Origin: Microbacterium mangrovi
GTDB lineage: Bacteria; Actinomycetota; Actinomycetes; Actinomycetales; Microbacteriaceae
DNA: 64,000 nt
Reading direction: 5' to 3'
Assembly (NCBI RefSeq): GCF_000802305.1
Contig: NZ_JTDK01000006.1
Coordinates: 248,001 to 312,000, forward strand
A program made the position numbers and the translations under genes. Positions 30,516-39,319 of the stretch are shown here, in pieces; positions within the stretch are counted from its first letter, which is position 1; each line of letters starts with the position of its first letter. The notes under the pieces are model-generated. The model worked only from the letters and a program-made list of their open reading frames with translations. It did not search any database and had not been told where the DNA came from.

Positions 30516-32068
30516 CAGCAGCCCGAGTTCGGGTTCGCCTTGCACCACGCCTGCATCTGGCTGATGGCCTTCTGGTGGTCCGCATAGTTCGACGAGAACA
30601 CGGTCTGCCCGGTGTTCATGTTGACGGTCACGAAGTACAGCCAGTTGCCCGCGGCCGGGTTCAGCGCGGCAGCGATGGCCGCGGCACCCGGGCTCGAGAT
30701 CGGCCCCTTCGGCAGGCCCGTGTGGACGTAGGTGTTCCACGGGTTGGGGTCGTTCAGCGCGGCGGACGACGAGCTCGCCGTGCCGTTGTGCAGCGACCCG
30801 TATCCGTACTGGGCGGTGGAGTCCATCTGCAGCTTCATGCCCTGGGCGAGGCGGTTGTCGATGACGCGGGCGACCTTCGGGAAGTCCTGCGCCTGGCGGG
30901 CCTCGCGCTGCACGATCGAGGCGATCGTGAGGATCTTCTGCTGGTCGGGTGCCGCCACCCCGGCATCCGAGAGCTCCTGCTTCATGCGGTCGACCATCGT
31001 CTTGATCACATCGTGCGCGGAGGTGCCGGGGTTGAACGTGTACAGCGCCGGGAAGAGCCAGCCCTCGAGTGACGGCGCGTCCACCCCGTAGTCCTTGGGG
31101 TTCTTCACGGCCGCTTGAAGGTCGGCGAGCTTGATGTTCAGCCCCGTCGACACGCGCTGCAGGATCTGCGACTGCGTGAGACCCTCCGGCAGCACGACCG
31201 AGTGATCGAGTCGGTTCTTCGAGTCCGCCATGGCCGACAGGGCGGCCTTGGCGGTCATCTCCTTCTGGAGCTTGTACACCCCCGGGTAGAACGTGGGGTT
31301 CTGCCCGGTGTCCAAGAGCATCTGGTAGAAGACGTTGGAGCTCTTCGTGACTCCGGCCTTGTAAAGCGTCGAGGAGATCGTGGACGGGATGTCGCCGGAG
31401 TTCACCGTCACGATCGCCTCGCCGTGCGCCTTTCCGGCGGGATAGTCGGCGGGAGCTGCGGTTCCGAACAGGTTCTTCAACTGCGGGGTGTACGTGTTCC
31501 AGACCCAGACGCCGCCCAGCACGAGGGCGACGATGACGGCCAGGGTGATCGTCCAGCCGATCCAGCGCCGGCGCTTGCGCGGCGGCTGGGGGGTGATCCA
31601 TTGCACGTCATCCACGGCGTGATCCTCACCGGAGAGCAGCTGGGCGAATGCGTCGTCCTCGACCGGCCGTTCCGCCGTGGCGAGGGCCGCGTGGTACGAC
31701 TCCCGCGCCATCGCGGGGGCGTCCTGTGCTGCGTAGGACCGCGGCGCCGGGGCCTCCGCGGAGAAGTCGAATGCCCGCGTGGGCGGGTCCGCCCGGTGCG
31801 GGTTCTGCGGGGCGGGACGCGTGGCGGCCGCCGGACGCGATGCCGCACCGGCGTCCGGGGCGGGTGCGGCGGGGGTGGATGCAGCAGTCGCCGGGTGTGC
31901 GGCAGCGGGGTCCACCGGGTGGGATGCCGCACCCGCGGCGGCGGCCCGGGCGGCCGCCTCTCGTGCGGCGCGCCGGGACCCCGGCGCTGCGGGCGCGGGA
32001 CGAGCCGCCGCATCCGGCGTCGGCGTCGACGATTCGGGCATCTGGGGATCGTGGGGTGTGTCAGCCAT
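30515..32068 (-). CDS. mltG: Endolytic murein transglycosylase MltG
   Basis: Cuts nascent glycan strands to set their length (YceG family). 517 residues: a low-complexity Ala/Pro-rich cytoplasmic region (1-165), a basic stop (RKRRR), one transmembrane helix (about 169-190), then the extracellular YceG domain with PEGLTQSQIL and the catalytic glutamate in IASIVQREAR. The long N-terminal tail is usual in actinobacteria. Start ATG 32068 overlaps ruvX by 8 bases. Confidence 0.94.
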   Translation of the reverse strand: MADTPHDPQMPESSTPTPDAAARPAPAAPGSRRAAREAAARAAAAGAASHPVDPAAAHPATAASTPAAPAPDAGAASRPAAATRPAPQNPHRADPPTRAFDFSAEAPAPRSYAAQDAPAMARESYHAALATAERPVEDDAFAQLLSGEDHAVDDVQWITPQPPRKRRRWIGWTITLAVIVALVLGGVWVWNTYTPQLKNLFGTAAPADYPAGKAHGEAIVTVNSGDIPSTISSTLYKAGVTKSSNVFYQMLLDTGQNPTFYPGVYKLQKEMTAKAALSAMADSKNRLDHSVVLPEGLTQSQILQRVSTGLNIKLADLQAAVKNPKDYGVDAPSLEGWLFPALYTFNPGTSAHDVIKTMVDRMKQELSDAGVAAPDQQKILTIASIVQREARQAQDFPKVARVIDNRLAQGMKLQMDSTAQYGYGSLHNGTASSSSAALNDPNPWNTYVHTGLPKGPISSPGAAAIAAALNPAAGNWLYFVTVNMNTGQTVFSSNYADHQKAISQMQAWCKANPNSGC

Positions 32069-32537
32069 GGTGGGGGGGTGCTGCGCGTGAGATGAGATCG
32101 CCGGGGGCGCGACCTGTCTGCTTCTCGACATCGATCGCATGCTGGAGGAGGACGACCGCCGCGATCTGGTCCACAATGTTACGCGAGTTGCGCTGGGATC
32201 TGCCCGAACTGCGCAGCGCCTGGTGAGCGGTCACGGTGGTGAGCCGTTCGTCCACCAGACGCACGGGCAGTCCGGACGCGTCGGCGAGGGCGCCTGCGAA
32301 ATCGCGGGAATCCTGCGTCGACGGCGTGTCGTCGCCACTCAGGTTGAGCGGCAGCCCGACCACGAGCTCGATCGCCTCGTGCTCCTGCGCGAGAGCGACG
32401 ATGCGGCGCACCGGCTCTTCGGCACGGGCGACGGTCTCCAGAGGCGTCGCGAGCATGCCGTCCGGGTCGCAGCGGGCGACACCGACGCGCGCCTTGCCCA
32501 CGTCGATTCCCAGACGGATGCCGCGACGGAACGTCAC
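32061..32537 (-). CDS. ruvX: Holliday-junction resolvase-like / pre-16S rRNA nuclease YqgF (RuvX)
   Basis: RNase H-like fold nuclease, 158 residues, with the GIDVGKARVGVA opening, VVGLPLNLSGDDTPS and LVDERLTTVTA. In E. coli YqgF matures the 16S rRNA 5' end. The standard alaS-ruvX-mltG-aroE order confirms identity. GTG start overlaps the alaS stop (GTGA). Confidence 0.95.
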   Translation of the reverse strand: MTFRRGIRLGIDVGKARVGVARCDPDGMLATPLETVARAEEPVRRIVALAQEHEAIELVVGLPLNLSGDDTPSTQDSRDFAGALADASGLPVRLVDERLTTVTAHQALRSSGRSQRNSRNIVDQIAAVVLLQHAIDVEKQTGRAPGDLISRAAPPHHG

Positions 32538-35194
32538 GCGCCCGCTGCCGTGCTCGTGACGGCGGCGAGGGCGGCATCCAGCGCGGATGCATCCGCGCCG
32601 CCACCCTGAGCGACGTCGTCGCGGCCGCCGCCGCCTCCGCCGAGCACCGCGGCGGCGGCCTTGGCCAGGACGCCGGCCTTCGCTCCGGCCGCGCGGGCGG
32701 ACTCGTTCGTCGCGACGATCACGACGGGCCGCTCGCCGACCACGGCGCCGAGGGCCACGATCGCGGCGTCGGCCCCGAGACGGTCACGGACCTGCAGCGC
32801 GAGGGTGCGCACGTCGTCGCCCGACGCGGCGGAGCCGATGCTCTGCGCCACCACCCGCGTGCCGCCCACGACGGTCGCCGTCGCGGCGAGCTGGGGTGCG
32901 CGGTCGGCCAGTGCCTTCTGCTCGAAGGCCGCGATCTTCTTCTCGGCGGCCTTGAGGTTCGCCGACAGCTCCGCGATGCGGGCGGGGAGCTGGTCGCGCG
33001 GGATCTTCAGCGCCGACGTCAGCTGCGAGACGATGGTGCGCTCGGCCGCCAGGTCGCGGAAGGCGTCCAGTCCGACCAGGGCCTCCACGCGGCGATTGGA
33101 AGCTCCCACGGACGATTCGCCGACCAGCGAGATGAGACCGACCTCGGCGCTCGAGGCGACGTGCGTCCCGGCACACAGTTCGCGCGACCAGGGGCCGCCG
33201 ATGTCGACCATCCGCACCTCGGAGCCGTACTTCTCGCCGAAGAGGGCCATCGCGCCCAGGGCCTTGGCCTCGTCGAGCGGCATGATGCGCGTGGTGACCT
33301 CGAGGTTGTCGCGCACCGCGTTGTTGGCGATCTCCTCGATCTCGGTCTTGGTCTCGGCCGACAGCGCCTGACCCCAGGCGAAGTCGAACCGCAGGTAGCC
33401 GGCACGGTTCAGCGAACCGGCCTGGGTCGCGGTCTTGCCGAGCGTGTCGCGCAGCGCCGCGTGGACCAGGTGGGTCGCCGAGTGCGCCTGGCGCGCGGCC
33501 CGGCGGTTCGCCGCATCCACCACGCTCGTGGCGGGCTGGCCCACCGCGACCTCCCCCGCCGTCACCTCGACGGTGTGGCTGACGAGCCCCGGAACGGGCT
33601 TCTGCACGTCGAGCACCTCGAGCTCGTAACCGGGTCCGACGATGACGCCCTTGTCGGCGACCTGGCCGCCGGATTCCGCATACAGGGCGGTCTCGGCGAG
33701 GATCACCTCGGCGATCTGTCCCTGCACGGCGCGGTCGGCCGGGAGGCCGTCCACCAGCAGCCCCAGCACCGTCGAGCCGGTCTCCATCTCGGTGTAGCCG
33801 GTGAAGACCGTCTCGCCCTGGGCGCGGAAGTCCCGGTAGACGCTCTGGTCGGCGAGGGCGCGCTTGCGGGACTTGGCGTCCGCCTTGGCCCGGGCCTTCT
33901 GCTCGGCCATCAGCTCGTCGAACGCCGCACGGTCCACCTCGAGACCGGCCTCCTGCGCGACCTCGAGGGTGAGGTCGATGGGGAACCCGTACGTGTCGTG
34001 CAGCAGGAACGCGTCGGCACCGCCGAGAGAGGTGCCGCCCTTCTTCTTGGTGTCGTCGAGGGCGAGGTCGAGGATCGTCGACCCGGACGCCAGCGTGCGC
34101 AGGAAGGTCTCCTCCTCGGCGACGGCGTACTGCGAGATGCGCGCCCAGTCGTCCGAGACGACGGGGTAGGCATCCTTCATCGCGTCGCGCGACGCCGCGA
34201 ACAGCTCCGGGAACGTCGGCGCATCGACCCCGAGCAGGCGCATGGCACGGACGGTGCGGCGCATCAGGCGGCGCAGGATGTAGCCGCGGCCCTCATTGGA
34301 CGGCGTGACGCCGTCGGAGAGCAGCATGAGCGACGAGCGGACGTGGTCGGCGATCACCCGGAAGCGCACGTCGTCCTCGTGGACGGCGCCGTAGCGGCGG
34401 CCGGACAGCTCCGAGGCGCGATCGAGGACCGGTCGCACCTGATCGATCTCGTACATGTTCTCGACGCCCTGCTTGATGAAGGCGACGCGCTCCAGGCCCA
34501 TGCCGGTGTCGATGTTCTGCTGCGGCAGGTCGCCGACGATGTCGAACTCGGTCTTGGACCGCACGTTCGTGATCGCGTACTGCATGAACACGAGGTTCCA
34601 GATCTCGGTGAACCGGTTGTCGTCGACGGCCGGTCCGCCGTCGCGGCCGTACTTGGGTCCGCGGTCGAAGTAGATCTCCGAGCAGGGGCCGGCGGGGCCC
34701 GGCTGACCGGTGGTCCAGTAGTTGTCCTCGCGGCCGAGGCGCTGGATGCGCTCCTCCGGCAGGCCGGCGATCTTGCGCCAGTACCCGGCGGCCTCGTCGT
34801 CGTCCTGGTAGACCGTCACCCACAGGTCGCGCTCGGCGAACCCGAGACCGCCGTCCGCCTCCGAGCGGGTCAGCAGATCCCAGGCGTACTCGATCGCGCC
34901 CTCTTTGAAGTAGTCGCCGAACGACCAGTTGCCGAGCATCTGGAAGAAGGTGCCGTGCCGGGCGGTGTGGCCGACCTCCTCGATGTCGTTGGTGCGGATG
35001 CACTTCTGCACGTCGACGGCACGCTTGTACGGCGCCGGGACCACACCGGTCAGATACGGGATGAACGGCACCATGCCCGCGATCGTGAAGAGGATCGACG
35101 GGTCGTCGCTCACGAGCGACGCGGACGGGACGACGACGTGGTCGTTCTTCTCGAAGTAGTCCAGGTAGCGCTGGGCGATGTCAGCGGTCTTCAT
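32534..35194 (-). CDS. alaS: Alanyl-tRNA synthetase
   Basis: Full-length 886-residue class II enzyme: N-terminal aminoacylation domain (motif 2 region GHTARHGTFFQMLGNWSFGDYF), editing domain with HSATHLVHAALRD zinc ligands and CAGTHV, and a C-Ala region ending in a glycine-rich AVLGGGGGGRDDVAQGGG tail. Initiates with ATG at 35194 after a 58-base gap. First of a long operon through aroB. Confidence 0.98.
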   Translation of the reverse strand: MKTADIAQRYLDYFEKNDHVVVPSASLVSDDPSILFTIAGMVPFIPYLTGVVPAPYKRAVDVQKCIRTNDIEEVGHTARHGTFFQMLGNWSFGDYFKEGAIEYAWDLLTRSEADGGLGFAERDLWVTVYQDDDEAAGYWRKIAGLPEERIQRLGREDNYWTTGQPGPAGPCSEIYFDRGPKYGRDGGPAVDDNRFTEIWNLVFMQYAITNVRSKTEFDIVGDLPQQNIDTGMGLERVAFIKQGVENMYEIDQVRPVLDRASELSGRRYGAVHEDDVRFRVIADHVRSSLMLLSDGVTPSNEGRGYILRRLMRRTVRAMRLLGVDAPTFPELFAASRDAMKDAYPVVSDDWARISQYAVAEEETFLRTLASGSTILDLALDDTKKKGGTSLGGADAFLLHDTYGFPIDLTLEVAQEAGLEVDRAAFDELMAEQKARAKADAKSRKRALADQSVYRDFRAQGETVFTGYTEMETGSTVLGLLVDGLPADRAVQGQIAEVILAETALYAESGGQVADKGVIVGPGYELEVLDVQKPVPGLVSHTVEVTAGEVAVGQPATSVVDAANRRAARQAHSATHLVHAALRDTLGKTATQAGSLNRAGYLRFDFAWGQALSAETKTEIEEIANNAVRDNLEVTTRIMPLDEAKALGAMALFGEKYGSEVRMVDIGGPWSRELCAGTHVASSAEVGLISLVGESSVGASNRRVEALVGLDAFRDLAAERTIVSQLTSALKIPRDQLPARIAELSANLKAAEKKIAAFEQKALADRAPQLAATATVVGGTRVVAQSIGSAASGDDVRTLALQVRDRLGADAAIVALGAVVGERPVVIVATNESARAAGAKAGVLAKAAAAVLGGGGGGRDDVAQGGGADASALDAALAAVTSTAAGA

Positions 35195-35252
35195 GGCGTG
35201 CGAATCCTCGGGTCGGGCACGGAACTCCCGCGGGACGCGGAAGCGAGAGGTG

Positions 35253-35456
35253 TCAGTCGGCGGACGCGGCGGACGGCTCGGACGCCGACAGCCGATCCTG
35301 CTGGGTGCGGTAGGCGTCGCCGACGCGGTCGGCGAACTCGTTCATCCGGGCGTCCAGCGTGGCGAGGGCGACGTGGCCGCGCGGGTCGCGGTCCACGAAG
35401 TGCGCGGCGACGAATCCCGCTGCGACGCCCACCACGAACCACACCAGCTTCTGCAT
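35253..35456 (-). CDS. Small membrane-anchored protein upstream of alaS
   Basis: 67 residues: one N-terminal membrane helix (KLVWFVVGVAAGFVAAHFV), then a charged helix (LDARMNEFADRVGDAYRTQQDRL). No function known. It begins a new unit after the rpsD terminator; the TACGAT box ends 6 bases before the ATG, so the mRNA is probably leaderless. It likely belongs to the alaS operon. Confidence 0.75.
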   Translation of the reverse strand: MQKLVWFVVGVAAGFVAAHFVDRDPRGHVALATLDARMNEFADRVGDAYRTQQDRLSASEPSAASAD

Positions 35457-35462
35457 CCCCCC

Positions 35463-35468
35463 ATCGTA
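35463..35468 (-). promoter_or_regulatory. Leaderless -10 box of the small gene before alaS
   Basis: TACGAT on the minus strand followed by six G and the ATG at 35456. Confidence 0.45.
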
Positions 35469-35501
35469 GGCGAATTCGGTGGACGAACGCCCCAGACGCG
35501 A

Positions 35502-35531
35502 CGAGGGCACCGGGTGTTCCCGGTGCCCTCG
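35502..35531 (-). terminator. Terminator of rpsD
   Basis: Perfect 13-base stem with a TGTT loop (arms 35502-35514 and 35519-35531), 14 bases after the rpsD stop. No long T-tract, as is usual in actinobacteria. Confidence 0.75.
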
Positions 35532-35545
35532 TGCAGTGCTGCCTC

Positions 35546-36175
35546 TTAGCGGGCTGCGTAGTACTCGACGACGAGCTGCACGTCACACGTGACGGGCACC
35601 TCGGCGCGCTTGGGGCGACGCACCAGACGCGCGTGGAGCTTGTCGAGCTCGACCTCGAGGTAGCCCGGAACCGGGGGCAGAACCTCGGCGTGGCCACCGG
35701 CAGCGGCGACCTGGAAGGGCTCGGTGCCCTCCGAGCGGGGCTTGACGTGGATGAGCTGACCCGGCTTCACACGGAACGACGGGCGGTCGACGAGCTCGCC
35801 GTCGACCATGATGTGACGGTGCACGACCAGCTGGCGAGCCTGCGCGGTGGTGCGGGCGAAGCCGGCGCGGAGCACCAGCGCGTCCAGGCGCATCTCGAGC
35901 AGCTCGACCAGGTTCTCACCGGTCAGGCCGTCCTTGCGGCGCGCCTCGTTGAAGGTGTTGCGCATCTGCTTCTCGCGGATGCCGTACTGCTCGCGCAGAC
36001 GCTGCTTCTCGCGAAGGCGGACGGCGTAGTCGCTGTCCTGCTTGCGCTTGGTGCGGCCGTGCTCACCCGGAGCGTAGGGACGCTTCTCGAGGTAGCGCGC
36101 GGCCTTCGGGGTCAGCGCGACGCCGAGCGCACGCGACAGGCGGACCTTGCGGCGGTCCTGGGACTTCGTTGCCAC
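35546..36175 (-). CDS. rpsD: 30S ribosomal protein S4
   Basis: 16S rRNA-binding assembly protein, 209 residues, with the S4 RNA-binding domain MRLDALVLRAGFARTTAQAR and the KARYLEKR-type N-terminus. Here it is a free-standing gene with its own promoter and terminator, outside the alpha operon, as in other actinobacteria where rpsD lies near alaS. The unusually long leader may allow S4 autoregulation. Confidence 0.97.
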   Translation of the reverse strand: MATKSQDRRKVRLSRALGVALTPKAARYLEKRPYAPGEHGRTKRKQDSDYAVRLREKQRLREQYGIREKQMRNTFNEARRKDGLTGENLVELLEMRLDALVLRAGFARTTAQARQLVVHRHIMVDGELVDRPSFRVKPGQLIHVKPRSEGTEPFQVAAAGGHAEVLPPVPGYLEVELDKLHARLVRRPKRAEVPVTCDVQLVVEYYAAR

Positions 36176-36361
36176 GAAGTGTTCCTTCCATTCACGCGGC
36201 CGTGTCTTTCACGGCTCGCGGACGTATCGCCCGACTCCGCCCGCACGATCCGCACGCCGGGGCGCACCGCACGGTCTCCGTCAAGCGAAAGAATGCTCCG
36301 TCGATCGACAGACAGGAGGAGGGGGATGCCCGAAAACTGAGTTTCGAGCCGCTCAAGTCTA
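36176..36361 (-). promoter_or_regulatory. rpsD promoter and long 5' leader
   Basis: A TAGACT box (complement of 36356-36361) predicts a leader of about 175 bases before rpsD. It contains a small inverted repeat CGAAA/TTTCG near 36331-36346 and an unstructured GC-rich remainder. No other gene is seen in this 205-base gap. Confidence 0.5.
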
Positions 36362-36380
36362 CCAAACCTGCGAGCCGGCC

Positions 36381-37721
36381 TCAGTCGGCGTTCAGGATGC
36401 GGCGGATCTTCTCCAGACGCGCCTGCACATCGCGCTCCTGACCGTGGGCGGTGGGCTCGTAGTACCGGCGGCCGCGCAGGTCGTCGGGCAGGTACTGCTG
36501 CGGCGACACCCCCAGTTCGCTGTCGTGCGGGTACACGTAGCCCTTGCCGTGCCCGAGACGCTTGGCCCCCGGATAGTGCGCGTCGCGCAGATGCACCGGA
36601 ACCCGGCCGAAGCCGCCCGCGCGCACATCGGCGATGGCCTGGTCGATCGCCACGTAGGCGGCGTTCGACTTCGCCGTCGTGGCGAGATACGCCGTGGCCT
36701 CGGCGAGCGGGATCCGGCCCTCCGGCATCCCGATGAAGGCGACCGCGTCGGCCGCGGCCACGGCGATCTGGAGCGCCTGCGGATCGGCCAGGCCGATGTC
36801 TTCGGCGGCGCTGATCACGAGGCGCCGGGCGATGAAGCGCGGATCTTCGCCGGCCTCGATCATGCGTGCGAGGTAGTGCATCGCGGCATCCACGTCGGAC
36901 CCGCGGATGGACTTGATGAACGCGCTGATGACGTCGTAGTGCTCGTCGCCCTGGCGGTCGTAGCGCAGCAGCGCCTTGTCGACGGCCTGGGCCACGGTGT
37001 CGGCGGTGACCACCGCCTCGTTCGGCGACCCCTCCGAGGCCGCGGCCGTCTGCACGGACGCCGCGGCGGCTTCGAGGCCGGTCAGGGCGCGGCGCGCGTC
37101 GCCTGAGGACAGCCGCACGAGCGCCGCGCGCGCGGCCTCGTCGAGTGTGACTGAGCCCGCCAGCCCGCGCGGGTCGGAGACCGCCCGGTCGATGAGGACT
37201 CCCAGGTCGTCGTCGGACAGCGGCTGGAGCGTCAGGAGCAGCGAGCGGGACAGCAGCGGCGAGATCACCGAGAACGAGGGGTTCTCGGTGGTCGCGGCGA
37301 TCAGGACGACCCAGCCGTTCTCGACGCCGGGCAGCAGCGCGTCCTGCTGAGCCTTGGTGAAGCGGTGGATCTCGTCGAGGAAGAGGATCGTCGACACGCC
37401 GTAGAGGTCGCGCTGGTCGAGGGCGTCCTGCATGACGGTGCGGACGTCCTTCACCCCGGCGGTGACCGCCGAGAGCTCGACGAACCGACGCCCCGAGGAG
37501 CGCGCGATCGCCTGCGCGAGCGTCGTCTTGCCCGTTCCGGGCGGCCCCCAGAGGATCACCGAGACGGATGCCGCGACCGTGGCGTCGGGGTCGGCGAGGG
37601 CCACCAGGGGCGCGCCGGGCCGGAGCAGATGCCGTTGACCGGCGACCTCGTCGAGACTCGTCGGCCGCATCCGCACCGCGAGCGGGGTCTGCCCGGGAAA
37701 GAGCGCGGAGGGGACGGTCAC
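36381..37721 (-). CDS. rarA: Replication-associated recombination protein A (RarA/MgsA ATPase)
   Basis: AAA+ clamp-loader-like ATPase that acts at stalled forks. 446 residues with Walker A WGPPGTGKTTLA, Walker B FLDEIHRFTK, sensor 1 ATTENPSF and the C-terminal MgsA region (YPHDSELGVSPQQYLPDDL). GTG start 37721 lies 6 bases after a TAGCCT box, which suggests leaderless translation. Confidence 0.95.
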   Translation of the reverse strand: MTVPSALFPGQTPLAVRMRPTSLDEVAGQRHLLRPGAPLVALADPDATVAASVSVILWGPPGTGKTTLAQAIARSSGRRFVELSAVTAGVKDVRTVMQDALDQRDLYGVSTILFLDEIHRFTKAQQDALLPGVENGWVVLIAATTENPSFSVISPLLSRSLLLTLQPLSDDDLGVLIDRAVSDPRGLAGSVTLDEAARAALVRLSSGDARRALTGLEAAAASVQTAAASEGSPNEAVVTADTVAQAVDKALLRYDRQGDEHYDVISAFIKSIRGSDVDAAMHYLARMIEAGEDPRFIARRLVISAAEDIGLADPQALQIAVAAADAVAFIGMPEGRIPLAEATAYLATTAKSNAAYVAIDQAIADVRAGGFGRVPVHLRDAHYPGAKRLGHGKGYVYPHDSELGVSPQQYLPDDLRGRRYYEPTAHGQERDVQARLEKIRRILNAD

Positions 37722-37727
37722 CCCACC

Positions 37728-37733
37728 AGGCTA
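37728..37733 (-). promoter_or_regulatory. Leaderless -10 box of rarA
   Basis: TAGCCT on the minus strand, 6 bases before the GTG start. Confidence 0.45.
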
Positions 37734-37819
37734 TCCGCGGGCTCCGACGTCGGACGCGGAGCGTGCCGTGTTCGCCCACGGCGTGACCGCGGGCGGCCGG
37801 GCCGTCGCACGCCGTGTCG

Positions 37820-37825
37820 TAGGCT
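37820..37825 (+). promoter_or_regulatory. -10 box of the DUF3107 gene
   Basis: TAGGCT, 54 bases before the GTG start; an AGAAAGG ribosome-binding site lies in the leader. Confidence 0.4.
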
Positions 37826-37879
37826 GGCGATGTCGCCGGACACCGGCATCCTGATCCCCGCCCAGAAAGGCTGCACTCC

Positions 37880-38104
37880 GTGGAGATTCGCATCGGCATC
37901 GCCAACACTGGACGCGAGCTCAACTTCGAGACCAACGACTCCGCCGACACCGTGCGCAAGTCGGTCGGAGACGCGCTGGAGTCCGCGGCCGCCCACGTGT
38001 CGTTCACCGACAACAAGGGCAACTCGTACATCGTGCCCACGGCGAGCCTCGCCTACGTCGAGCTCGGCACCGAAGACGTCCGCCGCGTCGGTTTCGTCGC
38101 CTGA
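37880..38104 (+). CDS. DUF3107 family protein
   Basis: 74-residue protein with the conserved RIGIANTGRELNFET and PTASLAYVELG segments. The family (mycobacterial TB9.4, Rv3208A) is small, soluble and of unknown function. As in mycobacteria it lies close to genes for a ferritin-like protein and a DEAD-box helicase. GTG start; the stop overlaps the next ATG (TGATG). Confidence 0.88.
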   Translation: MEIRIGIANTGRELNFETNDSADTVRKSVGDALESAAAHVSFTDNKGNSYIVPTASLAYVELGTEDVRRVGFVA

Positions 38105-38394
38105 TGCAGATCATCCTCGGCGTGCTCTTCGGGGCGTGCTGGGGCCTGGCCGCGCACTTCGCGCTGCCGGGCCGCGACACCCGCGGACCCGCCCTCGGGC
38201 CGGTCCTGGGCGCCGTGGTCGGCGGCGCCGTCTGGCTGGCCCTGACCTGGGCCGGCCTCACGGTCGAGAACGGCTGGCTGTGGGTGGCATCGCTGGTCGC
38301 TCCCGCCGTGGTGTGCTTCGTCGTGATCCCGATCCTGACCCGCGTGCGCACCGCCCACGACCAGCGCGAGCGCGAACGCCTCGGACTCGGCTGA
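38104..38394 (+). CDS. Small three-helix membrane protein
   Basis: 96 residues with about three hydrophobic helices (ILGVLFGACWGLAAHFAL; GPVLGAVVGGAVWLALTWAG; VASLVAPAVVCFVVIPIL) and a charged C-terminus. Translationally coupled to the DUF3107 gene. Family not recognised. Confidence 0.72.
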   Translation: MQIILGVLFGACWGLAAHFALPGRDTRGPALGPVLGAVVGGAVWLALTWAGLTVENGWLWVASLVAPAVVCFVVIPILTRVRTAHDQRERERLGLG

Positions 38395-38405
38395 TCGCGC
38401 CGCGA

Positions 38406-38422
38406 TCTCACGACGCGTGAGA
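38406..38422. terminator. Hairpin between convergent genes
   Basis: TCTCACG-ACG-CGTGAGA, a 7-base perfect stem between the membrane-protein gene and the convergent ferritin-like gene; a possible bidirectional terminator. Confidence 0.4.
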
Positions 38423-38427
38423 CCGCG

Positions 38428-39141
38428 TCAGGCGGCGAGCCCCAGCGCCTCCATGCGGCGGCTGTGCGCGGCCATCAGGTCCGTGAACATCGGGTCGACG
38501 CGCTTCTCGTCGTCGGCGTCCGCCGACTGCAGACGCAGCACGCCGCGCGCGACCAGGAGCGTGTCGCCGACGAGGCGCCGCCCCCAGAGGGCCAGGAGCG
38601 ACTGCCACTGCGGGTCCTCCGCCATCCGGGACAGCAGGATGGCCACCAGCGCCTCGCGGTCGTCATCGGCCTGCAGGATCCGCGCGACCTTGCGACCGGC
38701 CTCGCCGTAGGTGACCGCCAGCCGGTTGTAGAAGTCGTCGAGCAGGCCCGCGGTCAGATGGACCGTCAGCATCGTCTCTTCGGGACGGACGCCCTGCGTC
38801 GCCTCGCGGAACTCGTCGAGGGGCTCGCGGAACGGGAACATGAGCTCCGTCGGGTCTCCCCCACGCTCCCGGATCAGCACGACCAGCGCCTGGTGCTTGC
38901 GCAGCGCGGCGCCCGCCGCGCGCGAGAGCGCCTCCTTGTCGCCGAGCGCGGGAAGCTCCGCGATGAGGTGGCTCAGCGTCTCGAAGTATCCGAGCTGCAG
39001 GTACGCCGCCTGGCCGAGGTAGGTGTCGACGTCCGGGGCGAGGGTCTCGAACGCCACGCGGACGGCATCGCCGGCCTCGTCGCGGGACCGCAGCCGCAGC
39101 GTGCGCGACGCCGGAGCACGGCGGGTCAGCCACTCGAACAT
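38428..39141 (-). CDS. Ferritin-like fold protein
   Basis: 237 residues, all helical, with a four-helix arrangement and acidic/histidine pairs (YLQLGYFETLSHLIAELPAL; ALRKHQALVVLIRERG). It resembles the actinobacterial ferritin-like family next to the rhlE-like helicase (compare Rv3210c). Whether it binds metal cannot be told from sequence. Divergent from the helicase gene. Confidence 0.75.
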   Translation of the reverse strand: MFEWLTRRAPASRTLRLRSRDEAGDAVRVAFETLAPDVDTYLGQAAYLQLGYFETLSHLIAELPALGDKEALSRAAGAALRKHQALVVLIRERGGDPTELMFPFREPLDEFREATQGVRPEETMLTVHLTAGLLDDFYNRLAVTYGEAGRKVARILQADDDREALVAILLSRMAEDPQWQSLLALWGRRLVGDTLLVARGVLRLQSADADDEKRVDPMFTDLMAAHSRRMEALGLAA

Positions 39142-39208
39142 CCCCTCAGCTTAACGAACACGCACCCGCACCGACGGGGCCGAACCGGGCGGATCGTGGC
39201 CGCTCCGT

Positions 39209-39297
39209 TACAATCGGGATGCCCCGGCATCGGATCGGGGCCCCGCGCCTGCGGTTCGAGAAGGGCGTGGATCCAACGCCGGGCGGCTGCGCCGCCC
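39209..39297 (+). promoter_or_regulatory. Helicase promoter -10 and leader hairpin
   Basis: Near-consensus TACAAT (39209-39214) gives a leader of about 100 bases before the helicase GTG. It contains the hairpin GGGCGGC-TGC-GCCGCCC (39281-39297), whose end is 22 bases upstream of the start. A long structured leader fits cold- or growth-responsive control, as seen for other DEAD-box genes. Confidence 0.5.
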
Positions 39298-39319
39298 CCT
39301 CACCGAACAGGTAGCAATC

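Noticed and set aside
33161..36340. 1059-codon plus-strand frame across alaS and rpsD
   Set aside because: It runs through two well-conserved minus-strand genes and their intergenic signals; no recognisable domain.
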